The notes: a model not told the origin generated them from the sequence alone. 21,817 nucleotides of DNA from JBHHYU01 sp046757725 (GCA_046757725.1 JBHHYU010000049.1:1-21817), one strand, 5' to 3'. Counted from the first letter of the stretch, positions 7,240 to 15,978 are shown. Numbers and translations are program-made.

Positions 7240-7401
7240 TTTGTGATGGTCTTCAGCAGTCGGATCTCAGCTTTTGCTTCAACGCTGACACGCTGATGAT
7301 CGGCAGGTAATAGCTGCTATGCTCTCTGTTATTTCCCCCGACCTACGTGTTATAAAACAAACTGATTAAGCAAGCTATACGTTCGATATTATAAAAGGAT
7401 A

Positions 7402-7782
7402 GTGAAATTGATGGAAGCTAAGTACGATCCACGCCTGCTTAAAGGCATCGAAGAATTCAACCGGAGTCTTTTTTTTGAGTGTCATGAGACATTGGAAGAA
7501 ATTTGGCAGGAGGAACATGGTGGGGACCGTGAGTTTTACCAGGGTATTATTCAGATTGCAGCCGGCTACTTTAAATGGGAGCAGGGGGTTCTTATCGGCG
7601 CAATCAAGCTCTGGCGCTCGGGATTGGAAAAACTTCAGGTCTATGGACCGACCCACCTCAACGTACAACTTGAACCCTTCATCGAGCGTGTCAAGGTCAA
7701 CTTGGAAAAGATCGAGAGTGCTCATCGGAGGAAGGAAGGTCCTCCAGAGCTAAATTTGCCCCACCTTTCGCTTGTCTCTTAG
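7402..7782 (+). CDS. DUF309 domain protein
   Basis: The 126-residue protein is a small all-helical DUF309 member. It has the family core FFECHETLEEIWQ (about 24-36) with H28/E29, and FYQGIIQIAAGYFKWEQG. The family function is not established; the conserved His and Glu residues suggest metal or ligand binding. The start is uncertain: GTG 7402, TTG 7408 and ATG 7411 are all in frame behind AAAAGGA, and ATG 7411 or TTG 7408 has better spacing. The gene ends 12 bases before the ABC ATPase, so the three genes to 11051 look like one operon. Nothing in the protein ties it directly to transport. Confidence 0.85.
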   Translation: MKLMEAKYDPRLLKGIEEFNRSLFFECHETLEEIWQEEHGGDREFYQGIIQIAAGYFKWEQGVLIGAIKLWRSGLEKLQVYGPTHLNVQLEPFIERVKVNLEKIESAHRRKEGPPELNLPHLSLVS

Positions 7783-7794
7783 CATCGCTTTCGG

Positions 7795-8469
7795 ATGATA
7801 CGTTCAGTTAACGTCCATAAAATCTATCGGCAAGGGAGTCGTGAAATTACGGCATTGGCCGGAGTCTCTCTGGATATCCGGAAGGGGGAGTTCGCCGTGA
7901 TCATGGGGCCTAGCGGATCAGGGAAGAGTAGCCTTCTGCATCTCATGGGAGGTTTGGATCGACCCACGCAGGGAGAGGTGTTGGTAGACGGGCGAATTAT
8001 TTCGCAGATGCGGGATACAGAATTGACTCTTTTACGACGAAGAAAAATTGGTTTTATTTTTCAGTTTTTCAATCTCCTTCCCACACTGACAGCAGAAGAA
8101 AATGCTATGCTCCCCTTGATTCTCGATGGTCAAAGCACAGCGGTTGCGAAGGCGCAAGCGGCAAACCTTTTAAACAGGGTTGGTTTAGAGCTACGTAAGG
8201 ATCACCTTCCCGAAGCCTTGTCAGGTGGAGAAATGCAGCGCCTCGCCATTGCTCGTGCTTTGGCCTACAATCCTCCGATCCTCTTAGCCGATGAACCAAC
8301 AGGAAATCTCGATTCCAAAACAGGTGAAACAATCTTGCAACTGATCCGACAACTCAACCAGGCGCAAGGGTGTACCGTAGTCATGGTGACACACAACCGG
8401 GAGGCTGCAGGGCATGGCGATCGTATTATACACCTCAGGGATGGGGTGATCGAAAAGGAAGTAGCCTAG
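7795..8469 (+). CDS. LolD/MacB-type ABC transporter ATPase
   Basis: This 224-residue ATP-binding subunit powers the neighbouring FtsX-type permease. Walker A is GPSGSGKSS (38-46), the Q-loop glutamine is near 90 (FIFQFFNLLP), the signature is LSGGEMQRLAIARAL (142-156), Walker B is ILLADEPTG (162-170), and the switch histidine is H200. The FQFFNLLP and NLDSKTGE features are typical of the LolD/MacB/FtsE group, which works in lipoprotein release, peptide or antibiotic export. The stop TAG overlaps the permease GTG by one base, showing translational coupling. No membrane-fusion protein is encoded nearby. Confidence 0.93.
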   Translation: MIRSVNVHKIYRQGSREITALAGVSLDIRKGEFAVIMGPSGSGKSSLLHLMGGLDRPTQGEVLVDGRIISQMRDTELTLLRRRKIGFIFQFFNLLPTLTAEENAMLPLILDGQSTAVAKAQAANLLNRVGLELRKDHLPEALSGGEMQRLAIARALAYNPPILLADEPTGNLDSKTGETILQLIRQLNQAQGCTVVMVTHNREAAGHGDRIIHLRDGVIEKEVA

Positions 8470-11051
8470 TGATTCGGCTTCTACGGTTTCTCACCTGGCG
8501 GCATTTTCTCCGTCATCGATTGCGTACCTTTCTCACGCTGGTCGGTATCGTGCTTGGGGTGGCGGTCATCGTTGCCATCGCCGTGGTCAACCGAACTTTG
8601 TTGGTTTCCTTTCAACGGACGATTGACCTCGTCGCCGGCAAAGCCGTTCTACAGGTGGCAAACGGTGAGAGCGGCTTTAGGGAATCGCTCTTTCCGGCGA
8701 TCCGGGATACTCCAGGGGTTGTGGATGCGGCGGCGGCGGTTGAAGGTTTTCTTCCCGTTGTAGGATTTAAGGGAGAAAAGCTCTTTGTCTATGGAGTCGA
8801 CCTCCTCACCGATTTCACCATCCGAGAACATCAGTTTGTAGGGGCGCCTTTCGGGTTGGAGCAGGCCCTTGATTTTATCGCCCAGCAGGATTCCATTGCC
8901 GTGACCGAATCTTTTTCCACTCGCCTTGGCCTTGGTCGAGGTTCGGAAATCACTTTGGCTACGAGCCGGGGAGCGCGGAAATATACCGTGCGTGCTCTTC
9001 TGAAAGAGCAGGGAACCGCTAAGGCCTTTGGCGGGAGCTTTGCGCTAATGGATCTACCAGTTGCGCAAATGACATTTGGGAAGGAGGGGAAGCTCGATAT
9101 TGTTGATCTGACCCTAGAAAAGGGCGAGGAGATAGTGACAGTAAAGGAAAGGATCCAAAGGCGTTTACATGGCGCGGCATTGGTAGAGCGGCCGCGCGAG
9201 AGGGGAGAACAGGTCGAGTTGCTGCTTACCTCTTTTCGAGTCGGGCTTTTCTTTGTAAGTCTGGTTGCGCTATTTGTCGGTTTTTTTCTTATTTACAATA
9301 CCGTGTCCGTCTCGGTGATTCAGAGAAAAAGAGAAATCGGGACCCTCCGGTGCCTAGGAATATTGCGAAGAGACGTTTTAATTCTGTTTATGCTTGAGGT
9401 GCTTGTGATCGCTCTCCTTGGGTCCCTCACCGGCGTCTTGGTTGGTATCCTTTTGGCCCAGGCAGCTCTCTTTTTCGTAGCCGAGACTGTAAGTAATCTA
9501 TTTTTTCAGATCGATTCGGTAAATGGCATGCTCACCTTGCAGCAGTTTTGGATCGCCTTGGGGAGCGGTTTGGGTGTATCCGCCTTCGCAGGTATCTATC
9601 CAGCTTGGGAAGCGACCCAGGTGACGCCTTTAGAAAACCACCGGCAGATTAACTGGAACCCGAGGCCTGATAGAATCTCCCGAGTATCGATTCTGGGTAT
9701 TTTGTTGTTTGTGATTTCTCTCCTCATTGGGGTGATTTCTCCGCTTGGTATCAGTGGAGTGGAGAAATTTGTTCTGGGTATCGTAGCCATAATGATCTTT
9801 TTACTTGCGCTTTCCTTTCTCTCTCCGCTTTTCATTCTTGGATGGGTTAAGCTTCTGTGGGGAGGATGGTTTTTCCGCCTATTCCTTTTATCCTGGGTTG
9901 AAGGGAAATTAGCCATCGATGGCCTGCGTCGAAGCCTGATCCGCTCTGGAATCACGGTTGCTACGCTGATGATTAGCCTCGCAGCGATTTTTACCATTGC
10001 AGCGTTTGTTAATAGCGTGCGTGGTTCACTGCTTTCATGGGTGGATCAGATGGTGACCGCAGATCTGATTGTGCATTCGGGTGCTAGGACGGCTGGTCCC
10101 ATCAATGTACCTCTTAAAGAGAATTTATTGAATGGATTGAAAACCATACCTGGAGTCCAAGTTGTTGACCGCTATCGTTTGATTCGCTCATCCTATCGAA
10201 ACCGACCTATTTTTATCGGGTCCTTTTCCGCGCGAACCTCCGAGTCGGTCCGTAGATTACCAATGGTTACCGGGGATGCAAAAAAAACACTGAGGCGGAT
10301 GGCAGCAGGCGAAGGGGTTGTTGTGAGTGAAAGCTTCCAAAATAAGTTTAGTAAAGGTCTGGGAGACACCATTCGGTTGCCTACACCGTCAGGACTTATC
10401 TCGTTTCCGGTGATCGGCGTCTACGTGGACTATTCCTCGGACGCCGGCAGTGTGTTGGTGGATCGAGCATTGTACAGCCGCATCTGGCAGGATGATCTGG
10501 TGGACGCTTTCGACTTGTGGTTGACCGCAGGCGCCGATAAGGTAATGGTAATTCAAAACATCAAAGAAAACTACGGTGACAAATACCAGCTCTTTATCAG
10601 TACACACGGGGAACTTCGAGATAACATCGTTGAGATCATGGAACAATCCTTCAACGTAAACTTTGCTGTTGAAATCGTAGCGGTTATTGTGGCTATTTTG
10701 AGCGTGATCAATACGCTTCTTGCCTCGGTTCTAGATCGTACGCGAGAGATGGGAGTCTTGCGGGCGATTGGGGCGACGCAACATCAATTGCGGATGATGG
10801 TGGTAGCAGAGGCCGGCTGGATAGGGATCATTGGTGGGGTAATGGGGGTTTTCGCCGGGACGGTGATGGCCTACCATCATGTCGTCTATAACACTAAGGC
10901 CCTTACCGGATGGACCTTCCAATTTTATTATCCCTACGGAACCGCCTTGCTCTGTCTCACTCTAACTGTTGTTCTTTGTTTGTTGGCCGGCTATGTTCCG
11001 GCCAAACAGGCTGCATCCACCTCGATCGTTGAGGCTATTGGGTATGAGTGA
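8469..11051 (+). CDS. Double-FtsX ABC transporter permease (860 aa)
   Basis: This large inner-membrane permease pairs with the LolD-like ATPase. I place the start at GTG 8469, which overlaps the ATPase stop and has AAAAGGAAG seven bases upstream; an open frame further upstream inside the ATPase gene is unlikely to be used. A first helix (about 21-41) is followed by a periplasmic MacB-like domain to about 255. A first FtsX unit follows (IQRKREIGTLRCLGILRRDV at about 284-303), then a central group of helices. A second signal-anchor-like helix (GLRRSLIRSGITVATLMISL), a second periplasmic domain and a second FtsX unit (LDRTREMGVLRAIGA) complete the protein. About ten membrane helices in all place it with fused permeases such as YbbP rather than four-helix MacB. 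The exported substrate is unknown; lipids, lipoproteins or peptides are possible. Confidence 0.9.
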   Translation: MIRLLRFLTWRHFLRHRLRTFLTLVGIVLGVAVIVAIAVVNRTLLVSFQRTIDLVAGKAVLQVANGESGFRESLFPAIRDTPGVVDAAAAVEGFLPVVGFKGEKLFVYGVDLLTDFTIREHQFVGAPFGLEQALDFIAQQDSIAVTESFSTRLGLGRGSEITLATSRGARKYTVRALLKEQGTAKAFGGSFALMDLPVAQMTFGKEGKLDIVDLTLEKGEEIVTVKERIQRRLHGAALVERPRERGEQVELLLTSFRVGLFFVSLVALFVGFFLIYNTVSVSVIQRKREIGTLRCLGILRRDVLILFMLEVLVIALLGSLTGVLVGILLAQAALFFVAETVSNLFFQIDSVNGMLTLQQFWIALGSGLGVSAFAGIYPAWEATQVTPLENHRQINWNPRPDRISRVSILGILLFVISLLIGVISPLGISGVEKFVLGIVAIMIFLLALSFLSPLFILGWVKLLWGGWFFRLFLLSWVEGKLAIDGLRRSLIRSGITVATLMISLAAIFTIAAFVNSVRGSLLSWVDQMVTADLIVHSGARTAGPINVPLKENLLNGLKTIPGVQVVDRYRLIRSSYRNRPIFIGSFSARTSESVRRLPMVTGDAKKTLRRMAAGEGVVVSESFQNKFSKGLGDTIRLPTPSGLISFPVIGVYVDYSSDAGSVLVDRALYSRIWQDDLVDAFDLWLTAGADKVMVIQNIKENYGDKYQLFISTHGELRDNIVEIMEQSFNVNFAVEIVAVIVAILSVINTLLASVLDRTREMGVLRAIGATQHQLRMMVVAEAGWIGIIGGVMGVFAGTVMAYHHVVYNTKALTGWTFQFYYPYGTALLCLTLTVVLCLLAGYVPAKQAASTSIVEAIGYE

Positions 11052-11302
11052 AATCGAATCGTGCGCGAAGCATTCTACCTCCTTTGTACAGGAATGACTT
11101 AACTCTGCCGCTTTTTTCACTAACTTTCTTAAGACGTACGCAAACAAGCTAAATCAACTCTTCATCCCCTACGGTTCTTGCTCTTCCGGTCAATTTTGTT
11201 TCTTTGATAAGTTTGGCAGGCAGTTCGGTTTATAAAAAATTCTTTAAAAAGAGTCACCTTACGTATCAGCAGTAGGCTGGTATGAAACTTGCTCTATTCT
11301 CC

Positions 11303-11343
11303 ACCGGCCACCCGCGACTGTAGGTCAAACGGAGTCGGCCGGT
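11303..11343 (+). ncRNA. GC-rich structured leader element
   Basis: ACCGGCC (11303-11309) pairs perfectly with GGCCGGT (11337-11343). Inside it CGACT (11315-11319) can pair with AGTCG (11333-11337), with one base shared by the two helices. The motif CCCGCGACTGTAGG (11311-11324) resembles a conserved part of cobalamin riboswitches (CCCGCAACTGTAAG), but the other conserved blocks are not visible. It ends about 18 bases before the possible peptide at 11362. Confidence 0.3.
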
Positions 11344-11361
11344 TCGAGCGAGAGAAGAAGT

Positions 11362-11466
11362 ATGGAAATAGAACTCACTTATCTTTTCCTCTGCACTGTC
11401 CTAATCGGCGCTGGACTGTGGTTTTTCTCTTACAACCAGAGACCCACCCATCCTGCTCACGAATGA
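11362..11466 (+). CDS. Possible 34-aa single-pass membrane peptide
   Basis: An ATG preceded by AGAGAAGAAG opens a 34-codon frame: four polar residues (MEIE), one membrane helix (LTYLFLCTVLIGAGLWFFSY) and a short tail, NQRPTHPAHE, with two histidines. The layout resembles small accessory subunits of oxidases or metal transporters such as CcoQ or CbtB, but it is shorter and I cannot assign it. The hairpin just upstream could be its leader. It may be a chance frame. Confidence 0.35.
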   Translation: MEIELTYLFLCTVLIGAGLWFFSYNQRPTHPAHE

Positions 11467-11547
11467 GTTGTAGAGATAAACTCGCCAGGTAGGATCTTTA
11501 TTCTTCGGGACAGCCTGTTACTCTAGGTGCGCCCCTTGAATGTGGGT

Positions 11548-12315
11548 TTAGTTCGTCAGGCGTTTCCAGATGGTGTGACGAGCCCACGCAAGTAACAGAA
11601 TCGACACGCCCACGAGATAGGTGAGGTCCCAGAGGGCGATAAGGGAGAAACTTCCATGGAATGCCGTGCGAGCCAGCCGTACCGGGTGAAGGAGCGGCAA
11701 GGCCTCCGCGACCCATAGCCAGTGGTGCGGCAGACGCTCTGTGAGGGGGAAAAAAACATCGGAGAACAGAAAAAGTGGCGTTAGAAATAGAGTAAAGTAA
11801 AAACTGAAGAGATCGATATTCGGGATTCGCAACGAGAAGGTAATACCGATAGCTGCAAATAAAAGCCCAGCCAAAGGAATCAGGGGGATAACCAGAAGGG
11901 CGGAAGGATGTGGGGTAAGGCCGAACAGGGTGAGGATGACAAAGAAAGATCCGCCGTACAGGCAGGTGCGAGTGATCGCCCATAGCACTTCACCGGCCAG
12001 CACATCGTCAGGCTCGATGGGTGTTGTCAACATGGCATCGTAGGCTCTCTCAAAGGTGAGCCGCACGTAGATGTTGTAGGTGACTTCAAAGCTGGCACCG
12101 TTCATAGCGGCCACACACACTAACCCTGGGGCAATAAAGGCGATGTACGAGGTGCCATCCATCTCGGTGATATAGGCCCCTACACCGATCCCGATAGAAA
12201 CCAGATACAGCACCGGCTCGAAAAAGTTCGGTAGGATATTCCACGCCCAGGTTCGACGGTACATGGTGGCATTTCGCTGCCATACGGAGATGGCATGTGG
12301 AAGAGATAGGCTCAT
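11548..12315 (-). CDS. ABC-2 type transporter permease (NodJ-like)
   Basis: This 255-residue integral membrane protein has about six hydrophobic segments and is the channel partner of the ATPase encoded immediately upstream. Family-like sequences are RNATMYRRTWAWNILPNFFEP near the start, SFEVTYNIYVRLTFERAYDA, and LFLFSDVFFPLTERLP, as in NodJ and drug or polysaccharide exporters. I chose ATG 12315 because it overlaps the ATPase stop in an ATGA arrangement; an upstream extension within the ATPase gene is non-hydrophobic and not family-like. NodIJ-type pairs export lipo-oligosaccharides or drugs; the substrate here is unknown. Confidence 0.9.
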   Translation of the reverse strand: MSLSLPHAISVWQRNATMYRRTWAWNILPNFFEPVLYLVSIGIGVGAYITEMDGTSYIAFIAPGLVCVAAMNGASFEVTYNIYVRLTFERAYDAMLTTPIEPDDVLAGEVLWAITRTCLYGGSFFVILTLFGLTPHPSALLVIPLIPLAGLLFAAIGITFSLRIPNIDLFSFYFTLFLTPLFLFSDVFFPLTERLPHHWLWVAEALPLLHPVRLARTAFHGSFSLIALWDLTYLVGVSILLLAWARHTIWKRLTN

Positions 12316-13235
12316 GGGGTGCTCTCGAGGTGGGTGCCAGTCAGGGTGAGGAAAACATCCTCTAGGTTTGTAGGGCGTACAACCATCACACGTCGGTCCC
12401 CGGAGTCCCAACGTCGAATCCTATCAGCCAGAGTGGTCGCATTGTTGAGGTAGATCATAAGTCGCTTGCCGACGCGTAATGGACGGCAGGTTAGACTGAG
12501 GCCATTCAGAATGGATGACTCTTCCTCCGGTGCGCAGTCAAACTCAATTGCCTCAGGGGCGAGATGGTTTACGATAAGATCTAGGGGATTCCCCTCGTCG
12601 ATGATCTTCCCCCCTGAAACGATGGCAACACGATCACAGAGCCTTTGGGCCTCGTCCATGTAGTGTGTTGTGAGCAGCACGGTAGTGCCCCGCGCTTGCA
12701 AGTCGCGCACCCGGGACCAAAGAGAGAGGCGTACTGCGGGATCAAGACCGGTAGTCGGTTCGTCGAGTATCAACAGTTCCGGTTCATTCATGAGAGACAG
12801 TGCTATGGCGAGGCGCCGTTGTAGGCCCCCGGACAGTTGGCGAACAGGCATTTGGGCATGGGAACGAAGGTCAAGAAAGTCAAGAAGGTCCGTGATCCGG
12901 TGCGAAATATCGGGTTCCCTGAGCAGATGGTAACGGCCGAATACCAGCAGATTTTCCTCCGGCGAAAGTGCTTCAATCAAGACATTCTGCTGTAGTGTTA
13001 CTCCGAGCCGGGATCGTACGGCACGTGGGTTACGTACGATGTCAATGCCAAAGACTTGAATGGTGCCGCTGCTTGGCCGTGTTACGCCATAGATCATACG
13101 CAAGGTTGTGGTCTTCCCTGCACCGTTCGGTCCTAAAAGACCGAAGCATGCACCGGCGCGGACTTTAAGGCTCAAGGAGTCCACCGCCAGACGGTCTCCA
13201 AAACGCTTCGTTACAGAAGAAGCTTCAATAATCAT
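12312..13235 (-). CDS. ABC transporter ATP-binding protein (NodI/DrrA-like)
   Basis: This 307-residue ATPase drives the ABC-2 permease. Walker A is GPNGAGKTT (35-43), the Q-loop lies near 82, the signature is LSGGLQRRLAIA (134-145), Walker B is LLILDEP (154-160), TTGLDP follows, and the switch histidine is H191. A C-terminal extension of about 90 residues (from ANAPEAIEF-like sequence to TNLEDVFLTLTG) is typical of the NodI/DrrA/CcmA-type exporters. It begins at ATG 13235 with a weak ribosome site and overlaps the permease gene by four bases, so the two are translationally coupled. It is separated from the MFS gene upstream by a terminator-like hairpin. Confidence 0.92.
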   Translation of the reverse strand: MIIEASSVTKRFGDRLAVDSLSLKVRAGACFGLLGPNGAGKTTTLRMIYGVTRPSSGTIQVFGIDIVRNPRAVRSRLGVTLQQNVLIEALSPEENLLVFGRYHLLREPDISHRITDLLDFLDLRSHAQMPVRQLSGGLQRRLAIALSLMNEPELLILDEPTTGLDPAVRLSLWSRVRDLQARGTTVLLTTHYMDEAQRLCDRVAIVSGGKIIDEGNPLDLIVNHLAPEAIEFDCAPEEESSILNGLSLTCRPLRVGKRLMIYLNNATTLADRIRRWDSGDRRVMVVRPTNLEDVFLTLTGTHLESTP

Positions 13236-13291
13236 CGACGAAAAAGAAAGGTCTCATTTTATCAGAGAACATTCTACCTGGTTTATAGTCT

Positions 13292-13318
13292 AAAAACGGC
13301 CCTGCCGGTACAGACCGT
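13292..13318 (-). terminator. Intrinsic terminator-like hairpin after the MFS gene
   Basis: On the minus strand ACGGTCT and GGGCCGT form a seven-pair stem with two G.T wobbles around a 9-base loop, and five T follow at once. It lies 47 bases after the MFS stop and upstream of the ABC-2 ATPase start. It should end transcription of the right-hand catabolic unit. Confidence 0.55.
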
Positions 13319-13364
13319 CGATAGATCTAAACAAAGCCCGTGGAGTTGACCAGCTATCAGGCAT

Positions 13365-14633
13365 TCAAGCCGATGGCCTTTTGACTAGAGCATAGATGAC
13401 CGTGGCTAAAAGAAACAGCACAACAAGTGCAGCCAGCATCGGAGCATAACTCTGGGTACGGTCATATACGGCTCCGGCGACTACCGGGCCTGCTACGGAG
13501 CCCCACATGTAGAAGAAGGTCATTGTCCCTCGAATGGTGGCAAAATACTTGCGGCCGAAGAAGTCCCCCACGCTCGCCCAGGTCACTGGGAAGATGGACT
13601 CAATCACGGTGAAGAGGGTGATAAAAATCCAGATGGACGGTTCCCCTTGACCATAGGTAAGCACGAGCAAAGCAGTGGTGCTGGCCAACATGCTCAAGGC
13701 CATCAATCGAGGCTTGTTGACGAAATCAGCCAACCATCCCACAAGGAGGTGTGCAGGAAACGTGAGAAAAGCGAAGATGCTCAATATAACTGCGGCGTGT
13801 TCCTCTGTCATACCTTTCCAGACCATAATGGGAATGAAATGCACCATGATAGTGCTATAACCCCCAACTCGGATTAGGGTGGCTAGGACGAACATCCAAA
13901 AGGTAGAAGTGCGCATAGCTTGAGTCACCGTGAAGACCACCTCCTCGGTTTGCCGCACTGAATGAGTGATCCCAGAAGGGTCGGTGTCCCTCGACCCGTA
14001 CGGCAGACCTCCGTCCGGCAAGAGACCCATGCTCTCCGGGGAACGGTGAACGAGGGAAGCAAGAGGAGTCCCCACTATCAGAAAACTAAGCCCAGCCAAC
14101 AAAGCACCCCAACGCCATCCCCATGAATGAACACTCATGGAAAGTAGAGGGGCAATCAAGGTTCCTCCTAACCCTACGGACGCACTGATCAGCGTCATCG
14201 TGATGGCCCTTCGACGGATGAACCAGGTGTTGGCCAGTACCATAGGTGCATGCATAAAACCAGGAGTAAAGGAGACGGTGATAATGCCTAAATAAACTAC
14301 TAGAAAACTCAGATAGCTATGCACGCCAGATAGGAGGAGATATCCTACCCCGGACATGATGACGGCGGTTAGCATGATAGGACGAGAACCGAAACGATCG
14401 ATGAGATAACCTGCCAGCGGACCTTCAATAGCTCCCTGGGCGCGGGATAGGGAGAAGGCGAGAGAAGTGACGGCCCGACTCAAACCCAGGTCCCTGCTTA
14501 ACGGTAGGAAAAAGATAGTAAACCCATAGATGTGAAGTCCCCCTCCTAGCATCCGAATGGCAGAGCCCACAGCGATCATCCGCCAGCCGTAGAAGAATTT
14601 GCCAGGCTTGCTCAGTGACGTTTTTAAGCGCAT
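13365..14633 (-). CDS. Major facilitator superfamily transporter (monocarboxylate/OFA-like)
   Basis: This 422-residue protein has about 12 membrane helices and fits the size of an MFS carrier. The loop between helices 2 and 3 reads GYLIDRFGSRPIM, the MFS motif A; the second half carries GWLADFVNKPRLM as its counterpart. The N-terminal FFYGWRMIAVGS and the FTPGFMHAPMVLANTWF region resemble monocarboxylate/oxalate-formate carriers. The central loop is short and hydrophilic. It is the last gene of the minus-strand unit that begins with the amidohydrolase at 21412. A role in taking up or releasing a small organic acid handled by the neighbouring enzymes is inferred. The ATG at 14633 has little ribosome-site signal. 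Confidence 0.88.
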   Translation of the reverse strand: MRLKTSLSKPGKFFYGWRMIAVGSAIRMLGGGLHIYGFTIFFLPLSRDLGLSRAVTSLAFSLSRAQGAIEGPLAGYLIDRFGSRPIMLTAVIMSGVGYLLLSGVHSYLSFLVVYLGIITVSFTPGFMHAPMVLANTWFIRRRAITMTLISASVGLGGTLIAPLLSMSVHSWGWRWGALLAGLSFLIVGTPLASLVHRSPESMGLLPDGGLPYGSRDTDPSGITHSVRQTEEVVFTVTQAMRTSTFWMFVLATLIRVGGYSTIMVHFIPIMVWKGMTEEHAAVILSIFAFLTFPAHLLVGWLADFVNKPRLMALSMLASTTALLVLTYGQGEPSIWIFITLFTVIESIFPVTWASVGDFFGRKYFATIRGTMTFFYMWGSVAGPVVAGAVYDRTQSYAPMLAALVVLFLLATVIYALVKRPSA

Positions 14634-14738
14634 CTACATAGGTCTCTGGAATTTTGTTAGCCCGTTTTTGTCACTCGAACCTTGATCTATTTGAACAAGG
14701 TCCAAAAGCGAGTAATCCATTGCTTGCTTTTCGGGGCC

Positions 14739-14779
14739 GAGTGGTTTCGGGGCTGGAGAAGAATAAACCGAAACGACTC
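14739..14779. repeat. Imperfect 12-bp inverted repeat between M24 and MFS genes
   Basis: GAGTGGTTTCGG (14739-14750) and CCGAAACGACTC (14768-14779) pair at 11 of 12 positions across a 17-base loop. No T-tract follows on either strand. It lies in the 190-base gap between two same-strand genes and could be an operator, an mRNA-stabilising hairpin, or a weak terminator. Confidence 0.45.
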
Positions 14780-14823
14780 CCAATTTCGAGGTGACTCAAT
14801 CTCCGCTAAAGATATCCAGCAAC

Positions 14824-15978
14824 TCAGCCCTTGCAGATAACCCATTCCCTTGGGAAAGCGTTGAGCCTCTCGCAGCCATTTTCGCGGATCACGAGTGTTT
14901 CACCAAACTGAAGGCCCATCTTCTCGTCTTTGGTCATGACGTTTGGTTGAACGGTAACGACCATGTTCTCACGAAAGATGACTTCACTGTTCTTATGCCG
15001 GCGGGTAGTGCGTGTTTGAATGATAGGAGGATACTGGTTAGCCCCATGCAGGAGATCATCGTAGATGGTATAACCGCGCTCGTGAATGACCTCGGCGGCC
15101 TCTTCGACCTCACGGGTCGAAGTACCATCCTTGATCAGGTTTGTGATAATCTCAAATGCTTCCACCCCGGCAGCGTGGAGGTCGCGCCACTCAGGAGTAG
15201 GACCCTCACCCAAAGAGAAAGTGCGATGGATTTGACCGCTGTAACCCCAGTAGGCACCGCTGATTTCGGTGATGAGACAGTCGCCATGTTGTAGACTTCT
15301 GTTCGACTGAAACTGGGCAGGAACGGGAAAATTGGGTGAGCGCATGGGCATACTGGTCATAAAGTGGATGCCCGCGTACCCGCCTGCCTTTAAGTAGACC
15401 GGCTCCAGTAAGGTTGCAATTTCATTCTCGTGCATACCCTCTTTGAGTCCATTCGCCAACGCCTGTATGGATTGGTCAGTAAGTTTTGAGGCGATACGAA
15501 TGCGTTCGATCTCATCCTCGCTCTTGATAGTTCGGAGCATTCTGAATCTGCTGTTGAGATCGACTAGTTTGGCCTGAGGGGAACGCTCCTGGATCTTCAG
15601 ATACTGCCGGTATGGGATACTGCCCACCAAACCGATTCGCTTATCTCCTAACCGACGTTCCTGGATCAACTCGGCCACTGTATCCCCGGTATTCGGTCCC
15701 CCCCAGCGTACATCACGCACGACTGAGAGGAGGCGTGCGACCGGCACATGGTTGTACAGCTGGGCGACAACCACGGGTTCCTGGTCTTGCTGCATTAGCA
15801 CATAGGCCTCGCGTCCCCCAGGCCAATCCGTGAGCCAGTAGATTTCCGCAGCAAAGCGTCCCGTACCGTAGAGCAGCAAAGCTTGGATTCCTGACTGATC
15901 CATGAGCGCTTTGACACGAGCATGGCGTGACGCTATTTCCTCGTTGGAAAATCTAGGGAAGGCTGAAGGGTCTGGCAT
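14824..15978 (-). CDS. M24 (Xaa-Pro peptidase/creatinase-like) protein lacking canonical metal ligands
   Basis: The 384-residue protein has a creatinase-type N-terminal domain (about 15-150) and a pita-bread C-terminal domain (about 155-380). In aminopeptidase P relatives two metals are held by D, D, H, E, E. Aligning motifs by eye, the first Asp is E238 (LITEISGAYWGY), the second is Q249 (SGQIHRTF), the His is kept as H311 (LHGANQYPP), the first Glu is Q344 (VTVQPNV) and the last Glu is G359 (LQFGETLVI). The fold is therefore clear but metal-dependent peptidase activity is doubtful; a metal-free reaction as in creatinase is possible. AAAGGAG lies eight bases before ATG 15978. It sits between an amidohydrolase and an MFS carrier, so a hydrolytic step on a small amide or amidine is an inference. 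Confidence 0.85.
   Translation of the reverse strand: MPDPSAFPRFSNEEIASRHARVKALMDQSGIQALLLYGTGRFAAEIYWLTDWPGGREAYVLMQQDQEPVVVAQLYNHVPVARLLSVVRDVRWGGPNTGDTVAELIQERRLGDKRIGLVGSIPYRQYLKIQERSPQAKLVDLNSRFRMLRTIKSEDEIERIRIASKLTDQSIQALANGLKEGMHENEIATLLEPVYLKAGGYAGIHFMTSMPMRSPNFPVPAQFQSNRSLQHGDCLITEISGAYWGYSGQIHRTFSLGEGPTPEWRDLHAAGVEAFEIITNLIKDGTSTREVEEAAEVIHERGYTIYDDLLHGANQYPPIIQTRTTRRHKNSEVIFRENMVVTVQPNVMTKDEKMGLQFGETLVIRENGCERLNAFPREWVICKG

Larger units (their letters stand above)
11052..11547. other. Intergenic region between convergent ABC transporter units
   Basis: Roughly 500 bases lie between the FtsX permease stop and the end of the ABC-2 permease. They hold a GC-rich two-part hairpin at 11303-11343 and a candidate 34-codon membrane peptide at 11362-11466. 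I see no clean intrinsic terminator for either flanking gene; T-rich runs near 11110 lack a stem. Confidence 0.5.

Noticed and set aside
11281..11343. A true cobalamin riboswitch
   Set aside because: Only one conserved block is visible; the AGGGAA and GCCACTG blocks are absent, so it is kept only as a weak structured-element finding.
11289..11492. 67-codon plus-strand frame over the hairpin leader
   Set aside because: Its composition is not protein-like (Cys/Arg/Ser rich) and the alternative 34-codon frame at 11362 is more convincing.
14791..15294. 167-codon plus-strand frame antisense to the M24 gene
   Set aside because: It is fully covered by the well-supported M24 gene and shows no family motif.
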